Of a stretch of 64,000 nucleotides of DNA, positions 16,839 to 28,765 are shown piece by piece (positions within the stretch are counted from its first letter, which is position 1; each line of letters opens with the position of its first letter). Origin of the DNA: Armatimonadota bacterium (lineage in GTDB: Bacteria; Sysuimicrobiota; Sysuimicrobiia; Sysuimicrobiales; Sysuimicrobiaceae); the NCBI GenBank assembly GCA_025059775.1, contig JANXCW010000003.1, positions 144,284-208,283 on the forward strand, in the 5' to 3' direction. The notes below the pieces were generated by a model. That model had not been told where the DNA came from. It ran no database searches and saw nothing but the letters and a program-made list of their open reading frames with translations. A program made the position numbers and the translations under genes.

Positions 16839-17641
16839 GCGCGGCCCGAAAGAAGGAGCGGCTGGACACGCTCCTGGTGCGCCGGGGGCTTGCGCCCAGC
16901 CGGGAGCGGGCCCAGGCGTACGTGCTGGCGGGCCGGGTGTTCGTGGACGGGCGGCGGGTGGACAAACCCGGGACCCCGGTACCGGAGGAGGCGGTCCTGG
17001 AGGTCCGAGGCCCAGATCACCCGTATGTGAGCCGGGGGGGCGTGAAATTGGAGCGGGCCCTGCAGGATTTCCACCTGGACGTGCGGGGCGCGGTTGCCCT
17101 GGACCTGGGAGCGAGCGCGGGCGGGTTCACGGATTGTCTGCTGCAGCACGGGGCAAGGCGGGTGTACGCGGTAGACGTGGGCTGGGGCCAGCTCCACCCG
17201 AAGCTCCGGCAGGATCCCCGGGTGGTGGTGCTGGAGAGGACCCACGCAAAGGATCTCTCCCCCCAGCTCATCCCGGAGCCCCTGGATTTCGCATGCGCGG
17301 ACGTCTCCTTCATCTCCCTCACCCGGGCCCTGCCGCCCGTGGTTCCCCTCCTGCGGGAAGGGGCGCCCGTGGTGGCCCTGGTGAAACCGCAGTTCGAGGC
17401 AGGCCGGGGGATGGTAAGGGAGGGCGTGGTGCGGGATCCCCAGGTGCACCGGGCCGTGATCCGCAAGGTGGTGGAGGAGCTCTCGAGGCACGGGCTTGGC
17501 GCCCGGGCCGTGATCCCGTCTCCGATCCGGGGGGATGCGGGGAACGTGGAGTTCCTGGTGCTGCTCCGAAAGGGAGAGCACGCTTCCCTCTCCGAGGAAG
17601 AGATCGAGGCCTCCGTGGAGGAGGCCCAGAGGCTTCCGTGA
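16832..17641 (+). CDS. tlyA: TlyA-family rRNA 2'-O-methyltransferase
   Basis: An N-terminal S4 RNA-binding domain (RLDTLLVRRGLAPSRERAQA) is followed by a Rossmann methyltransferase domain with the SAM loop ALDLGASAGGFTDCLL and the conserved VALVKPQFE segment. TlyA proteins 2'-O-methylate 16S and, in long forms, 23S rRNA and set capreomycin sensitivity; some are annotated as haemolysins. At 269 residues with a full S4 domain it fits the longer form. It is coupled to nadK by a GTGA overlap, the standard tlyA-nadK-recN order. Confidence 0.93.
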   Translation: MVSAARKKERLDTLLVRRGLAPSRERAQAYVLAGRVFVDGRRVDKPGTPVPEEAVLEVRGPDHPYVSRGGVKLERALQDFHLDVRGAVALDLGASAGGFTDCLLQHGARRVYAVDVGWGQLHPKLRQDPRVVVLERTHAKDLSPQLIPEPLDFACADVSFISLTRALPPVVPLLREGAPVVALVKPQFEAGRGMVREGVVRDPQVHRAVIRKVVEELSRHGLGARAVIPSPIRGDAGNVEFLVLLRKGEHASLSEEEIEASVEEAQRLP

Positions 17642-18506
17642 GCATCATTGGGTTCTTCATAAACCCCGAGAAGCTCAGGGAGGTTCCGCAGGCTGCGGGG
17701 TTCCTGCGGGAGGCCGTGGAGGCGTTGCGGGCGCGGGGTGTGGGCGTGTGGGTGAACGCGGAAAGCGCCCGGCTCCTCGGTGCAGAGCAGCTTGGGGAGG
17801 AGGAGGAGCGGATCGTGGAGGCCGCGGACGCTCTGGTGGCCGCGGGCGGAGACGGCACCATCCTTCGGGCTGCCCGCCTCACCGCACCCCGGGGACTGCC
17901 TGTCCTCGGGGTAAACCTGGGGGGATTCGGATTCCTCGCGGAACTGCAACCCGAGGATCTCCCCGCAGCCATGCCGCGGCTGCTGGAGCGGACGTACACG
18001 GTGGAGGAGCGCATGATGCTCGCCTCCTGGGTGCGGCGGGGAGGTGAGGCGGTCCACCGGACCCTTGCCCTCAACGACGTGGTGATCACCAAGGGCGGGT
18101 ACGCGCGCCTCATGCCCATCCGGGCGTACGTGAACCACGAGCACCTGGCCACCTACCTCGCGGACGGGCTCATCGTGGCTACGCCCACGGGTTCCACCGC
18201 GTACTCCCTCTCCGCGGGCGGCCCCATCCTCAGCCCCACGGTCCGGGCCTTGGTGGTCACCCCCATCTGCCCCCACACCCTCAACGCCCGCTCTGTGATC
18301 CTAGATGCCTCGGACGTGGCAATCCTGGAGGTGGTGGAGGACGTGGAGGACGTGTGGCTCACGGTGGACGGCCAGATCGGCCTCCCCCTGCGGCCGGGAG
18401 ACCGCGTGGAGGTGCGGGAAGCGGACGAGCGTGCCCGGCTCGTGCGCCTGCGGCCGCCCTCGTTCTACGATCTTCTCCGAAGGAAGTTCGGTTGGGGAGG
18501 GCGGTA

Positions 18507-18507
<1 letters not shown>
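17638..18507 (+). CDS. nadK: NAD kinase
   Basis: NAD kinase makes NADP. GTG 17638 gives a 289-residue protein beginning MSIIGFFINPEK. The nucleotide motif VAAGGDGTILRAAR, GFGFLAEL, the NDVVITKG strand and the TPTGSTAYSLSAGGP loop are all present. It overlaps the tlyA stop and shares its last base with the recN start. Length and motifs are standard. Confidence 0.95.
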
Positions 18508-21960
<3,453 letters not shown>

Positions 21961-21969
21961 GAGGCCGAG

Positions 21970-22515
21970 GTGGAGGACCGGCCGGAGGAAGTCCTCTCGT
22001 TCCGGTACCCCTTCGAGGGAAGACTGGTGCGGGTGCGGGTCGAAGAGGTACGGCTTCCCAGCGGACGGACCGCCACCCGGGAGATCGTGGAGCACCGGGG
22101 TGCCGTGGCCATGGTCCCGGTGACGGAGGGGAACGAGGTGCTGCTCGTGCGGCAGTACCGCCGGGCCCTGGATCAATGGACCCTGGAGATCCCTGCAGGC
22201 ACCCTCGAGCCGGGGGAGACGGTGGAGGCGTGCCTGCACCGGGAACTCGCGGAGGAACTGGGCATGGAGGCAGATCGGGTGGAGCCACTCCTCACGTTCT
22301 TCCCCTCTCCCGGGTTCCTCACGGAGCGGGTCCACCTGTACCTGTGCACCGGGCTCCGGCCAAGGCCCAGGCCTCAGGGAGATGAGGAGGTCCTACAGGC
22401 CGTGTGGGTTCCTCTCCCGGAGGCCTTGGACATGATCGGTCGGGAGATCCAGGATGCGAAGAGCATCCTGGGGATCCTGCTGGCCGCGAGACGGGGTGGA
22501 ACCCATGGAGCGTGA
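21970..22515 (+). CDS. nudF: ADP-ribose pyrophosphatase (Nudix hydrolase)
   Basis: The Nudix box is complete: AGTLEPGETVEACLHREL followed by AEELGM, including the REXXEE core that binds magnesium. Its flanking strands (VLLVRQYRRALDQWTLEIPAG) are typical of ADP-ribose pyrophosphatases of the NudF/YqkG group. The 181-residue product starts at GTG 21970 nine bases after pyrG. It overlaps xerD, matching the Firmicutes order nudF-xerD-punA. Confidence 0.9.
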   Translation: MEDRPEEVLSFRYPFEGRLVRVRVEEVRLPSGRTATREIVEHRGAVAMVPVTEGNEVLLVRQYRRALDQWTLEIPAGTLEPGETVEACLHRELAEELGMEADRVEPLLTFFPSPGFLTERVHLYLCTGLRPRPRPQGDEEVLQAVWVPLPEALDMIGREIQDAKSILGILLAARRGGTHGA

Positions 22516-23431
22516 GGAGCTGAGGGCGCTCCTCGGGCCCGTGGACGCCTTCCTGGAGCACCTGCGGCTGGAAGCGGGGTGTAGCCCGCACACCTGCGCC
22601 GCCTACCGGACGGACCTGGTGGACTTCGCCCGGTTCGTACGGGCGCGGGGGGTAACGGATCTCCGAAGGGTGTCCCGGGCGGAGGTGACCCTCTACCTGT
22701 TCAGCCTCCGACACCGGGGCATGGCTCCGGCCACGGTGGCGCGGCGGCTCGCGGCCCTCCGGGCCCTGTACCGGTTCCTCGTGCAGGAGGGCGAGACGAG
22801 GGCGGACCCCACGGAGGACGTCACGGGTCCAAGGCGACGGCGTCCGCTTCCGAGGGTACTCTCCCGGGAAGAGGTGGCGCGCCTGCTGAACGCTCCCCCT
22901 GCGCAGACCCCGGAGGGGCTGCGGGACCGCGCCATCCTGGAGCTGCTCTACGCCAGCGGGCTGCGGGTGGCGGAACTGGTGGGGCTGGAGGTGGGGGATG
23001 TGGATCTGGAGGCGGAGCTCGTGCGGGTCACGGGAAAGGGCCGCCGGCAGCGGGTGGTGCCCGTGGGGAGCTACGCCGTTCGAGCCCTGGAGGCCTACCT
23101 GACCCTGGGGCGGCCCGCGTTGTTGCGCGGACGACAGGCCCGCGCGCTGTTCGTGAGCCGGAGGGGAAGGTCGCTGAGCCGGCAGTGGATCTGGGGAATG
23201 CTGCGCCGGTACGCACACCTCGCAGGAATCCGCTCTCCTGTAAGCCCGCACGTGCTGCGCCACTCCTTCGCCACGCACCTGTTAGAGGGCGGGGCGGACC
23301 TGCGGGCGGTCCAGGAGCTCCTGGGCCACGCCAGCATCGCCACCACCCAGATCTACACCCATGTCACCCGGGAGCACCTCCGCCGGGTCTTCGACCGCGC
23401 CCATCCCCGGGATCGGATACCCGTGCCATGA
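22505..23431 (+). CDS. xerD: Tyrosine recombinase XerD/XerC
   Basis: A chromosome-dimer resolvase of the tyrosine recombinase family, 308 residues. The N-terminal SAM-like DNA-binding domain (LEHLRLEAGCSPHTCAAYRT) precedes the catalytic domain with Arg in SGLRVAELVGLEV, Lys in VTGKGRRQRVVPVG, His-Arg in HVLRHSFATHLLEGG, His in LLGHASIATTQ and the Tyr nucleophile in IYTHV. Its position between nudF and punA is the conserved housekeeping xerD place, so it is not a sign of a mobile element. Its stop overlaps the punA start. Confidence 0.93.
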   Translation: MEREELRALLGPVDAFLEHLRLEAGCSPHTCAAYRTDLVDFARFVRARGVTDLRRVSRAEVTLYLFSLRHRGMAPATVARRLAALRALYRFLVQEGETRADPTEDVTGPRRRRPLPRVLSREEVARLLNAPPAQTPEGLRDRAILELLYASGLRVAELVGLEVGDVDLEAELVRVTGKGRRQRVVPVGSYAVRALEAYLTLGRPALLRGRQARALFVSRRGRSLSRQWIWGMLRRYAHLAGIRSPVSPHVLRHSFATHLLEGGADLRAVQELLGHASIATTQIYTHVTREHLRRVFDRAHPRDRIPVP

Positions 23432-24255
23432 GGGGGATCTGGGAGCGCGTGCAAGAGGCAGTTTCGGCCATCCAGGCCCGGGTGCGAATCCGGCCCGAAA
23501 TCGGCGTCGTCCTGGGGACAGGGCTGGGAGCCCTGGTGGACCACGTGGAGCGGGTGGGTACGGTGCCCTATGCGGAGATTCCACACTTTCCCCGGCCCAC
23601 GGTGGAGGGGCACGCGCAGGAGCTCGTCCTGGGGCATCTGGAGGGGAAGTCCGTGGCGGTCCTGCGGGGCCGGGTTCACCTCTACGAGGGCTACTCCCCG
23701 CAGGAGGTGGTCTTCCCGGTGCGGGTACTGCACGGACTGGGCTGTCGCCTGCTCCTGGTGACCAATGCCGCGGGCGGACTCAACCGGGAGTGGCGGGCGG
23801 GGGATCTGATGGTGATCTCCGACCACATCAACCTCCAGGGCACCAATCCTCTCCTCGGTCCCAACGACGAGCGCCTGGGCCCTCGGTTTCCGGACATGTC
23901 CCGGGCGTACGATCCGGAACTCGTGGCCCTCGCGGAGCGGTGCGCCCTACTGGAGCGCATTCCCCTGCGCAAGGGGGTCTACGTGGCGGTCTTAGGTCCT
24001 TCCTACGAGACGCCCGCGGAGCTCCGGATGCTGCGGCTGCTGGGCGCGGATGCGGTCGGCATGTCCACGGTCCCGGAGGTGATCGCGGCTCGGCACCTGG
24101 GGATGCGGGTGCTGGGGATCAGCGCCATCACGGACATGGCCACGGGCGAGGTGGTGCAGCCCGTGACCCACGAGGAGGTGCTCCGGGTGGCCAGGGAGCT
24201 GGAGCCCCGGTTCGTACGGCTGGTGCGATGCATCGTGCGGGAGCTGCCCCTGTAG
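23428..24255 (+). CDS. punA: Purine-nucleoside phosphorylase
   Basis: This 275-residue enzyme phosphorolyses purine nucleosides. It carries the trimeric PNP signatures: VVLGTGLGALVDHV for phosphate binding, HFPRPTVEGHAQELVLG, and LVTNAAGGLN with GPSYETPAELRMLR and VGMSTVPEVIAARHLGMRVLG around the base pocket. ATG 23428 overlaps the xerD stop. With the downstream pyrimidine phosphorylase it forms a nucleoside salvage pair. Confidence 0.95.
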   Translation: MRGIWERVQEAVSAIQARVRIRPEIGVVLGTGLGALVDHVERVGTVPYAEIPHFPRPTVEGHAQELVLGHLEGKSVAVLRGRVHLYEGYSPQEVVFPVRVLHGLGCRLLLVTNAAGGLNREWRAGDLMVISDHINLQGTNPLLGPNDERLGPRFPDMSRAYDPELVALAERCALLERIPLRKGVYVAVLGPSYETPAELRMLRLLGADAVGMSTVPEVIAARHLGMRVLGISAITDMATGEVVQPVTHEEVLRVARELEPRFVRLVRCIVRELPL

Positions 24256-24261
24256 GGGGAG

Positions 24262-24278
24262 CCCGTGCAACGCACGGG
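24262..24278 (+). other. Stem-loop between punA and pdp
   Basis: A perfect 7-bp inverted repeat, CCCGTGC (24262-24268) and GCACGGG (24272-24278), encloses the loop AAC. No T run follows, so it is not an intrinsic terminator; it could protect or space the mRNA between the two salvage genes. Confidence 0.4.
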
Positions 24279-24367
24279 GGACCGCGGGAGCTTCCAGCGG
24301 ACGGGGCCGCCTTCGGGAGGTGGCGGAGAAAAAGGGGGGAGTTGCGGCGTTCCGGATGGAGGATCGC

Positions 24368-25672
24368 ATGAGGCCGTATGATCTCATCCGCAAGAAGCGG
24401 GACGGAGGGGAGCTCACCGCGGAGGAACTTACCTTCCTGGTGGACGGGTTCGTGCGGGGCGAGGTGGCGGACTACCAGGTGAGCGCGTGGCTCATGAGCG
24501 TGTACTTCCGTGGGATGACGGACCGGGAGACCGCGGACCTCACCCTGGCCATGGCCCGCTCCGGCTGGATGCTGGACCTGAGCGGGATCCCGGGGCCGAA
24601 GGTGGACAAGCACAGCAGCGGCGGGGTGGGGGACAAGACCTCCTTAGTGGTGGTACCGCTCGTGGCCTCCTGCGGGGTGAAGGTGCCCAAGATGTCGGGA
24701 CGCGGCCTGGGGCACACGGGTGGGACCATCGACAAGCTGGAATCCATCCCCGGGCTGCGCACGGAGATTCCCATAGACCGATTCCTGGAGCAGGTGCGGC
24801 GGGTGGGATGTGCCATCGTGGCGCAGTCCGAGGATCTCGCGCCCGCGGATAAGAAGATGTATGCTCTCCGGGACGTGACCGCCACCGTGGACAGCATCCC
24901 CCTGATTGCCAGCAGCATCATGAGCAAGAAGCTGGCGGCGGGGGCGGATGCCATTGTGCTGGACGTGAAGACGGGGAGCGGGGCCTTCATGAAGCGGGTG
25001 GAGGATGCCGTGCGCCTGGCCCGGAGCATGGTGGAGATTGGGCGACAGTTGGGAAGGCGGACGGTGGCGGTGGTGAGCGACATGGACCAGCCCCTGGGAC
25101 GGGCGGTGGGGAATGCCCTGGAGGTGAGAGAGGCCATCGGGGCCCTGCGCGGGGAGGGGCCGGAGGACTTGGTGGAGCTGTGTCTCGTGCTGGGCACCCA
25201 GATGCTTCTGGTGGCCGGACACGTGCAAACGGAAGAGGAGGGACGACGGCTTCTGCGCGCTCAACTGCACAGTGGGGCGGGGCTCCAGAAGCTCGCGGAG
25301 ATGGTCGCGGCTCAGGGGGGAGACCCCGCCGTGGTGGACGATCCTGGACGGCTCCCACGGGCCTCCGTGACGGTGGAGGTGACGGCTGCCGAAAGCGGGT
25401 ACGTGCAAGCCATGGACACGGAGGCCATCGGCCGGGCCGCGGTGGCTCTGGGTGCAGGCCGGTTCCGCAGGGAAGATCGGATCGACCACGGGGTAGGGCT
25501 ATGGGTGGAAGAGAAGGTGGGCTCGAGCGTGGACAGAGGCCAGCCGCTCGCGCGACTCCTCTGCCGGGATGCGGAAACCGGGGCGGTGGTCGCCCGGTGC
25601 GTCCGGATGGCCTACCGGATCGGGCCGGAAGCCCCCCGGGGGCGGTCGCTGATCCACACCCTGGTGGCGTAA
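24368..25672 (+). CDS. pdp: Pyrimidine-nucleoside (thymidine) phosphorylase
   Basis: The product phosphorolyses uridine, deoxyuridine or thymidine. ATG 24368 gives MRPYDLIRKKRDGGELT, the usual N-terminus, and a 434-residue protein. The family signature KVDKHSSGGVGDKTSL, the glycine-rich MSGRGLGHTGGTIDKLE and LDVKTGSGAFMK are all present. It belongs to the glycosyltransferase family 3 fold with a C-terminal barrel-sandwich domain. An ATG at 24356 is possible but unlikely. Confidence 0.95.
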   Translation: MRPYDLIRKKRDGGELTAEELTFLVDGFVRGEVADYQVSAWLMSVYFRGMTDRETADLTLAMARSGWMLDLSGIPGPKVDKHSSGGVGDKTSLVVVPLVASCGVKVPKMSGRGLGHTGGTIDKLESIPGLRTEIPIDRFLEQVRRVGCAIVAQSEDLAPADKKMYALRDVTATVDSIPLIASSIMSKKLAAGADAIVLDVKTGSGAFMKRVEDAVRLARSMVEIGRQLGRRTVAVVSDMDQPLGRAVGNALEVREAIGALRGEGPEDLVELCLVLGTQMLLVAGHVQTEEEGRRLLRAQLHSGAGLQKLAEMVAAQGGDPAVVDDPGRLPRASVTVEVTAAESGYVQAMDTEAIGRAAVALGAGRFRREDRIDHGVGLWVEEKVGSSVDRGQPLARLLCRDAETGAVVARCVRMAYRIGPEAPRGRSLIHTLVA

Positions 25673-25701
25673 GGCGGATTGCGATCCCTGGTAATGCCCT
25701 C

Positions 25702-27081
25702 GTGGTTCTGGTAGGCCCCGCGGGAAGCGGCAAGAGCACCTTTGCGCAGAAGTGGTTTTCTCCCACGCAGATCGTGAGCAGCGACCGATGTCGGGCCATG
25801 ATCAGCGATGAGGAATCGAACCTGGCGGTGAGCGGGCGGGCTTTCCAGCTCTTCTACGAGCTCATCCGCCACCGCCTCGCCCTGGGGCGGCTCACCGTGG
25901 CGGACAGCACTGCCCTCTCGCCCCGGGTCCGGCGGGAGCTTCGGGGCCTGGCCCGCCGGGCAGGGGTTCCCGTGGTGGTTCTCGTATTTCTCACCTCGCG
26001 GGAGATGTGTCTTGCCCGGGACGGAGCCCGGGAACGTCGGGTGGGACCGGAGGTGATCGAGCGACACCACCGGATGCTGCAGGCCGCCCTGGAGCAGATC
26101 CCCCGGGAGGGCTACGACGCCTGGTACGTGTTGGACGAGCGCGGGCAGGATGAGATCGCCATCGAGATCGCCGCCCCCTCTAGACCACGTGCGGAGACTC
26201 CATCCAATCGGAAGGAGGTGAGGGAGATGGCCATCAGCCGCGTGGGGGTGGTGGGGTGTGGTCTGATGGGGTCCGGTATTGTGGAGGTGTGCGCCCGGGC
26301 CGGGTATCAGGTGGTGGTGCGGGAGGTAAACGAGGACCTCCTGCGGCGAGGCCTGCGCCGGGTGGAGCAGTCCATGGCCCGGGCCGTGGAACGGCAGAAG
26401 ATGACCCCGGAGGAGCGGGACGCGGCGTGGACCCGGATCCACGGAACCACGCGGCTGGAGGAGCTGGGGGAGTGCGATCTCGTGATCGAGGCCATTACGG
26501 AGAACATGGACCTTAAAAAGGAGCTGTGGCGGGCCCTGCACGGGATCTGCCCGAACCACACCATCTTCGCCAGCAACACAAGTTCGCTGTCCATCACGGA
26601 GATGGCCTCCGTGACCGGCCGGGCAGACCGGTTCTGCGGCCTGCACTTCTTCAACCCGGTGCCCGTGATGCGTCTGGTGGAGCTGGTGCGGGGAGCGCTC
26701 ACCAGCGAGCAGACCGTCCAGACCTGCCGGTCCTTTGCGGAGTCCCTGGGCAAGACCGTGGTGGTGGCAAAGGACTACCCCGGCTTCATCGTGAACTCCC
26801 TCTCTCTGCCCTACCTGCTCGAAGCGGTCCGGGCCCTGGAGCGGGGGCTTGCCACGAAGGAGGACATCGATACCGCGGTGCGCCTCGGTCTCAACCATCC
26901 CATGGGGCCGTTCGAGTTCCTGGACCTGGTGGGGATCGACACCACGTACTACATCGCGGAGGCCATGTTCGCAGAGCTGAAGGATCCCAAGTACGCTCCG
27001 CCCGTGCTGCTCAAGCAGATGGCCCTGGCAGGCCTGCACGGACGCAAAACAGGGAAGGGGTTCTACGAGTACGGCGGATAG
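25702..27081 (+). CDS. P-loop polynucleotide-kinase-like domain in frame with 3-hydroxyacyl-CoA dehydrogenase
   Basis: One uninterrupted frame carries two domains. Residues 1 to about 165 are a kinase of the AAA_33/PNK type: Walker A VLVGPAGSGKST, SSDRCRAMISDE and the lid segment ARDGARERRVG with two Arg. From ATG 26227 a complete dehydrogenase follows (listed separately). The kinase start is unclear: GTG 25702 gives a short first strand, and ATT 25678 just after AAGGCGG is another option. No stop separates the domains. However, at 26173-26177 (five C) one extra C would end the kinase at a TAG, and a strong AAGGAGGTGA site precedes ATG 26227, so two genes were probably the ancestral state. 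Confidence 0.6.
   Translation: MVLVGPAGSGKSTFAQKWFSPTQIVSSDRCRAMISDEESNLAVSGRAFQLFYELIRHRLALGRLTVADSTALSPRVRRELRGLARRAGVPVVVLVFLTSREMCLARDGARERRVGPEVIERHHRMLQAALEQIPREGYDAWYVLDERGQDEIAIEIAAPSRPRAETPSNRKEVREMAISRVGVVGCGLMGSGIVEVCARAGYQVVVREVNEDLLRRGLRRVEQSMARAVERQKMTPEERDAAWTRIHGTTRLEELGECDLVIEAITENMDLKKELWRALHGICPNHTIFASNTSSLSITEMASVTGRADRFCGLHFFNPVPVMRLVELVRGALTSEQTVQTCRSFAESLGKTVVVAKDYPGFIVNSLSLPYLLEAVRALERGLATKEDIDTAVRLGLNHPMGPFEFLDLVGIDTTYYIAEAMFAELKDPKYAPPVLLKQMALAGLHGRKTGKGFYEYGG
26227..27081 (+). CDS. 3-hydroxybutyryl-CoA (3-hydroxyacyl-CoA) dehydrogenase
   Basis: The NAD(P)-dependent dehydrogenase oxidises (S)-3-hydroxyacyl-CoA to the 3-ketoacyl-CoA. The 284-residue protein has the Rossmann motif GVVGCGLMGSGIVEVCARAG, the ITENMDLKKELW and SNTSSLSITEMA segments, and the catalytic His in GLHFFNPVPVMRLVE. 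The C-terminal dimer domain reads PGFIVNSLSLPYLLEA and NHPMGPFEFLDLVGID. ATG 26227 has an excellent ribosome binding site nine bases upstream. It could serve the acyl-CoA metabolism encoded at 42-49 kb, although it is not in that cluster. Confidence 0.92.
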   Translation: MAISRVGVVGCGLMGSGIVEVCARAGYQVVVREVNEDLLRRGLRRVEQSMARAVERQKMTPEERDAAWTRIHGTTRLEELGECDLVIEAITENMDLKKELWRALHGICPNHTIFASNTSSLSITEMASVTGRADRFCGLHFFNPVPVMRLVELVRGALTSEQTVQTCRSFAESLGKTVVVAKDYPGFIVNSLSLPYLLEAVRALERGLATKEDIDTAVRLGLNHPMGPFEFLDLVGIDTTYYIAEAMFAELKDPKYAPPVLLKQMALAGLHGRKTGKGFYEYGG

Positions 27082-27134
27082 CCTCCCCGCGGCACACCCT
27101 GCAGGAGCCAGGGAATCCGGTGGGGAGGGCGGAC

Positions 27135-28061
27135 TCACGGAGAGGGTGCGGCCGATTCCAGGTATGCCACCTCCTCCGGGGTGAGAGACCAGCCCAGGGC
27201 TCCGGCGTTCTCCTCCACCTGACGGGCGTTCTTCGCCCCGGGGATGGGCACGGCGCCTCGGCAGACCAGCCAGTTCAGGGCCACCTGCGCCGGTGTTTTC
27301 CCCCGCGCCTGGGCGACCTCCCGGAGCGCGCGCAGCAGGTCGGCCCGCTGGTGCACGAGCCGGGCGAACCGGGCCCTCCGCACCCCACCCGGCAGGCGGT
27401 CTGGCCCGTACCTGCCCGCCAGCAGGCCCATCCCGAGAGGGCTGTACGCGAGCAGCACCGCCTGCAGCTCGCGGCACGCGTCCACCACGCCGTTGCGCTC
27501 CGGCCTGCGGTCGAGGAGGCTGTAGGAGACCTGCACCGTCGCAAGCCGCACACCCCTCCGGCCGAGGCGATCCGCGGCCCGGCGGATCTGGTCCGCGCGG
27601 AAGTTGGAGACGCCCACCTGCTCGGCCAGGCCCTCTTCGACCGCGTCCGCCAGTGCCTCGGCCCAGAACTCCACGGACCGGGGCAGGAATGGCCAGTGCA
27701 CCTGGTACAGGAACACGCGGTCCAGGTTCAACCGGCGCAGGCTCGCGCGTAGCGCCCTCACTAGGCTCCGGCGGGTCAGGCGCCAGGGGAAAGGCATGAA
27801 CTTGGTGGCCACCAGCACCGGCGCCTCGGTTTCCCGTACCAGGCGTCCCAGCAGCCGCTCCGCGTACCCACCTCCGTACACCTCCGCGGTGTCCACGAGC
27901 CGCAGGCCGGCCCGGACCGCGGCGCCGAACGCCCCCCGCAGGTCTTCCTCCCCGTAGCCGCGCCCAAATCCCCACACCCACCGGTCGCCCCACTGCCAGG
28001 TACCGAGGCCCAGAGCGGGGACCCAGCGGCCCCCGAGCCACACGCCCTGCACGCTCTCCAC
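27135..28061 (-). CDS. Aldo/keto reductase
   Basis: A 308-residue NADPH-dependent oxidoreductase of the AKR superfamily. The catalytic tetrad is visible as Asp-Tyr in VDTAEVYGGG, Lys in VATKFMPFPWR and His in LYQVHWPF; the cofactor segments VGVSNFRADQIRRAA and GAVPIPGAKNARQVEENA follow. It converges with the dehydrogenase gene across a 54-base gap. Substrate is not predictable from the sequence. Confidence 0.9.
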   Translation of the reverse strand: MESVQGVWLGGRWVPALGLGTWQWGDRWVWGFGRGYGEEDLRGAFGAAVRAGLRLVDTAEVYGGGYAERLLGRLVRETEAPVLVATKFMPFPWRLTRRSLVRALRASLRRLNLDRVFLYQVHWPFLPRSVEFWAEALADAVEEGLAEQVGVSNFRADQIRRAADRLGRRGVRLATVQVSYSLLDRRPERNGVVDACRELQAVLLAYSPLGMGLLAGRYGPDRLPGGVRRARFARLVHQRADLLRALREVAQARGKTPAQVALNWLVCRGAVPIPGAKNARQVEENAGALGWSLTPEEVAYLESAAPSP

Positions 28062-28132
28062 ACGCCCAAGATTACCGCAGGAAGCCCCCGGGGCGGTTTC
28101 CCTCCGGCCGGGTTGCCCAGACCCTCAACGGT

Positions 28133-28765
28133 TCAGGAGGTGGGTTCGGCCTCGTCGGATTTGCAGAGGAGGTCCACCAGGGCGACCAGTTGGTGCAGCC
28201 CGGGGTGGGAGCTGGCCTGGCGGACCCTGGTGGCCAGGGCGGGTAACCAGCTGCTCACGTGTTCCCGCAGGAAGGACCGCCGAGCCTGGCTGCACACCTC
28301 CGCGTCTTCTTCACGGCCTACGAGGCACGCGCACGCCTCCTGCGTGCACACGAAGGCCAAAAACTCCAGCTGAGCGGCCAGGTGGTCTGGACGGTCGCCG
28401 CGGGCCTCGAAGCCAAACGCCCGGTAGAACCCAGCGATGTCCGCAATCTGCTGCAGATTCGGCCCGCCCAGGGCAGGCGAGGCCTGGGCGGCGTAGCTGG
28501 CCGCGTACGGCGGGACCGAGCCGCGCTCGAAGACGCGTGCGTACTCCGTGCGGTAGGCCTCCGGGTCTTGTTCCACCTGCTCGAGGAAGGCGCGGAAGCG
28601 GGCTCGGCCCTCGGTGAGCTCCAGCTGTGCCAGGCTCCGGTCCAGCCACTCCACCGAGTCCCGCGGGACCGCGCCGCCGCTCCACGGTGCCAGCAGCCTC
28701 GCGCAGGCTCCGTATGCTACCGCCCTGGCCAGCAGGCGCCGGGGAGCTCCGCAATCTGTGCTCAC
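28133..28765 (-). CDS. TorD/DmsD-like molybdoenzyme chaperone (delta subunit)
   Basis: The start is GTG 28765, overlapping the preceding gamma-subunit stop. The 210-residue, all-helical protein carries the TorD-family pattern YRTEYARVFERGSVPPYAASYA followed by IAGFYRAFGFEARGDRPDHLAAQLEFLAFV, typical of chaperones that insert molybdenum cofactor and guard twin-arginine export of catalytic subunits. The gene is the last of an alpha-beta-gamma-delta set, the usual place for such a chaperone. No redox centre is expected. Confidence 0.85.
   Translation of the reverse strand: MSTDCGAPRRLLARAVAYGACARLLAPWSGGAVPRDSVEWLDRSLAQLELTEGRARFRAFLEQVEQDPEAYRTEYARVFERGSVPPYAASYAAQASPALGGPNLQQIADIAGFYRAFGFEARGDRPDHLAAQLEFLAFVCTQEACACLVGREEDAEVCSQARRSFLREHVSSWLPALATRVRQASSHPGLHQLVALVDLLCKSDEAEPTS

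Noticed and set aside
22505-23431. Tyrosine recombinase as a sign of an integrated mobile element
   Set aside because: The gene lies between nudF and punA in a conserved housekeeping order and has XerD features; no attachment repeats or phage genes are near.
27082-27128. CCTCCCC and GGGGAGG repeats between convergent genes as a bidirectional terminator
   Set aside because: The arms are seven bases with a 33-base loop and no T run on either strand; too weak to call.
25612-28041. Very long open frame of about 809 codons on the minus strand
   Set aside because: It covers the antisense of the kinase, the dehydrogenase and part of the reductase, has low-complexity Gly/Arg/Pro composition and no recognisable domain. 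High GC makes such shadow frames common.
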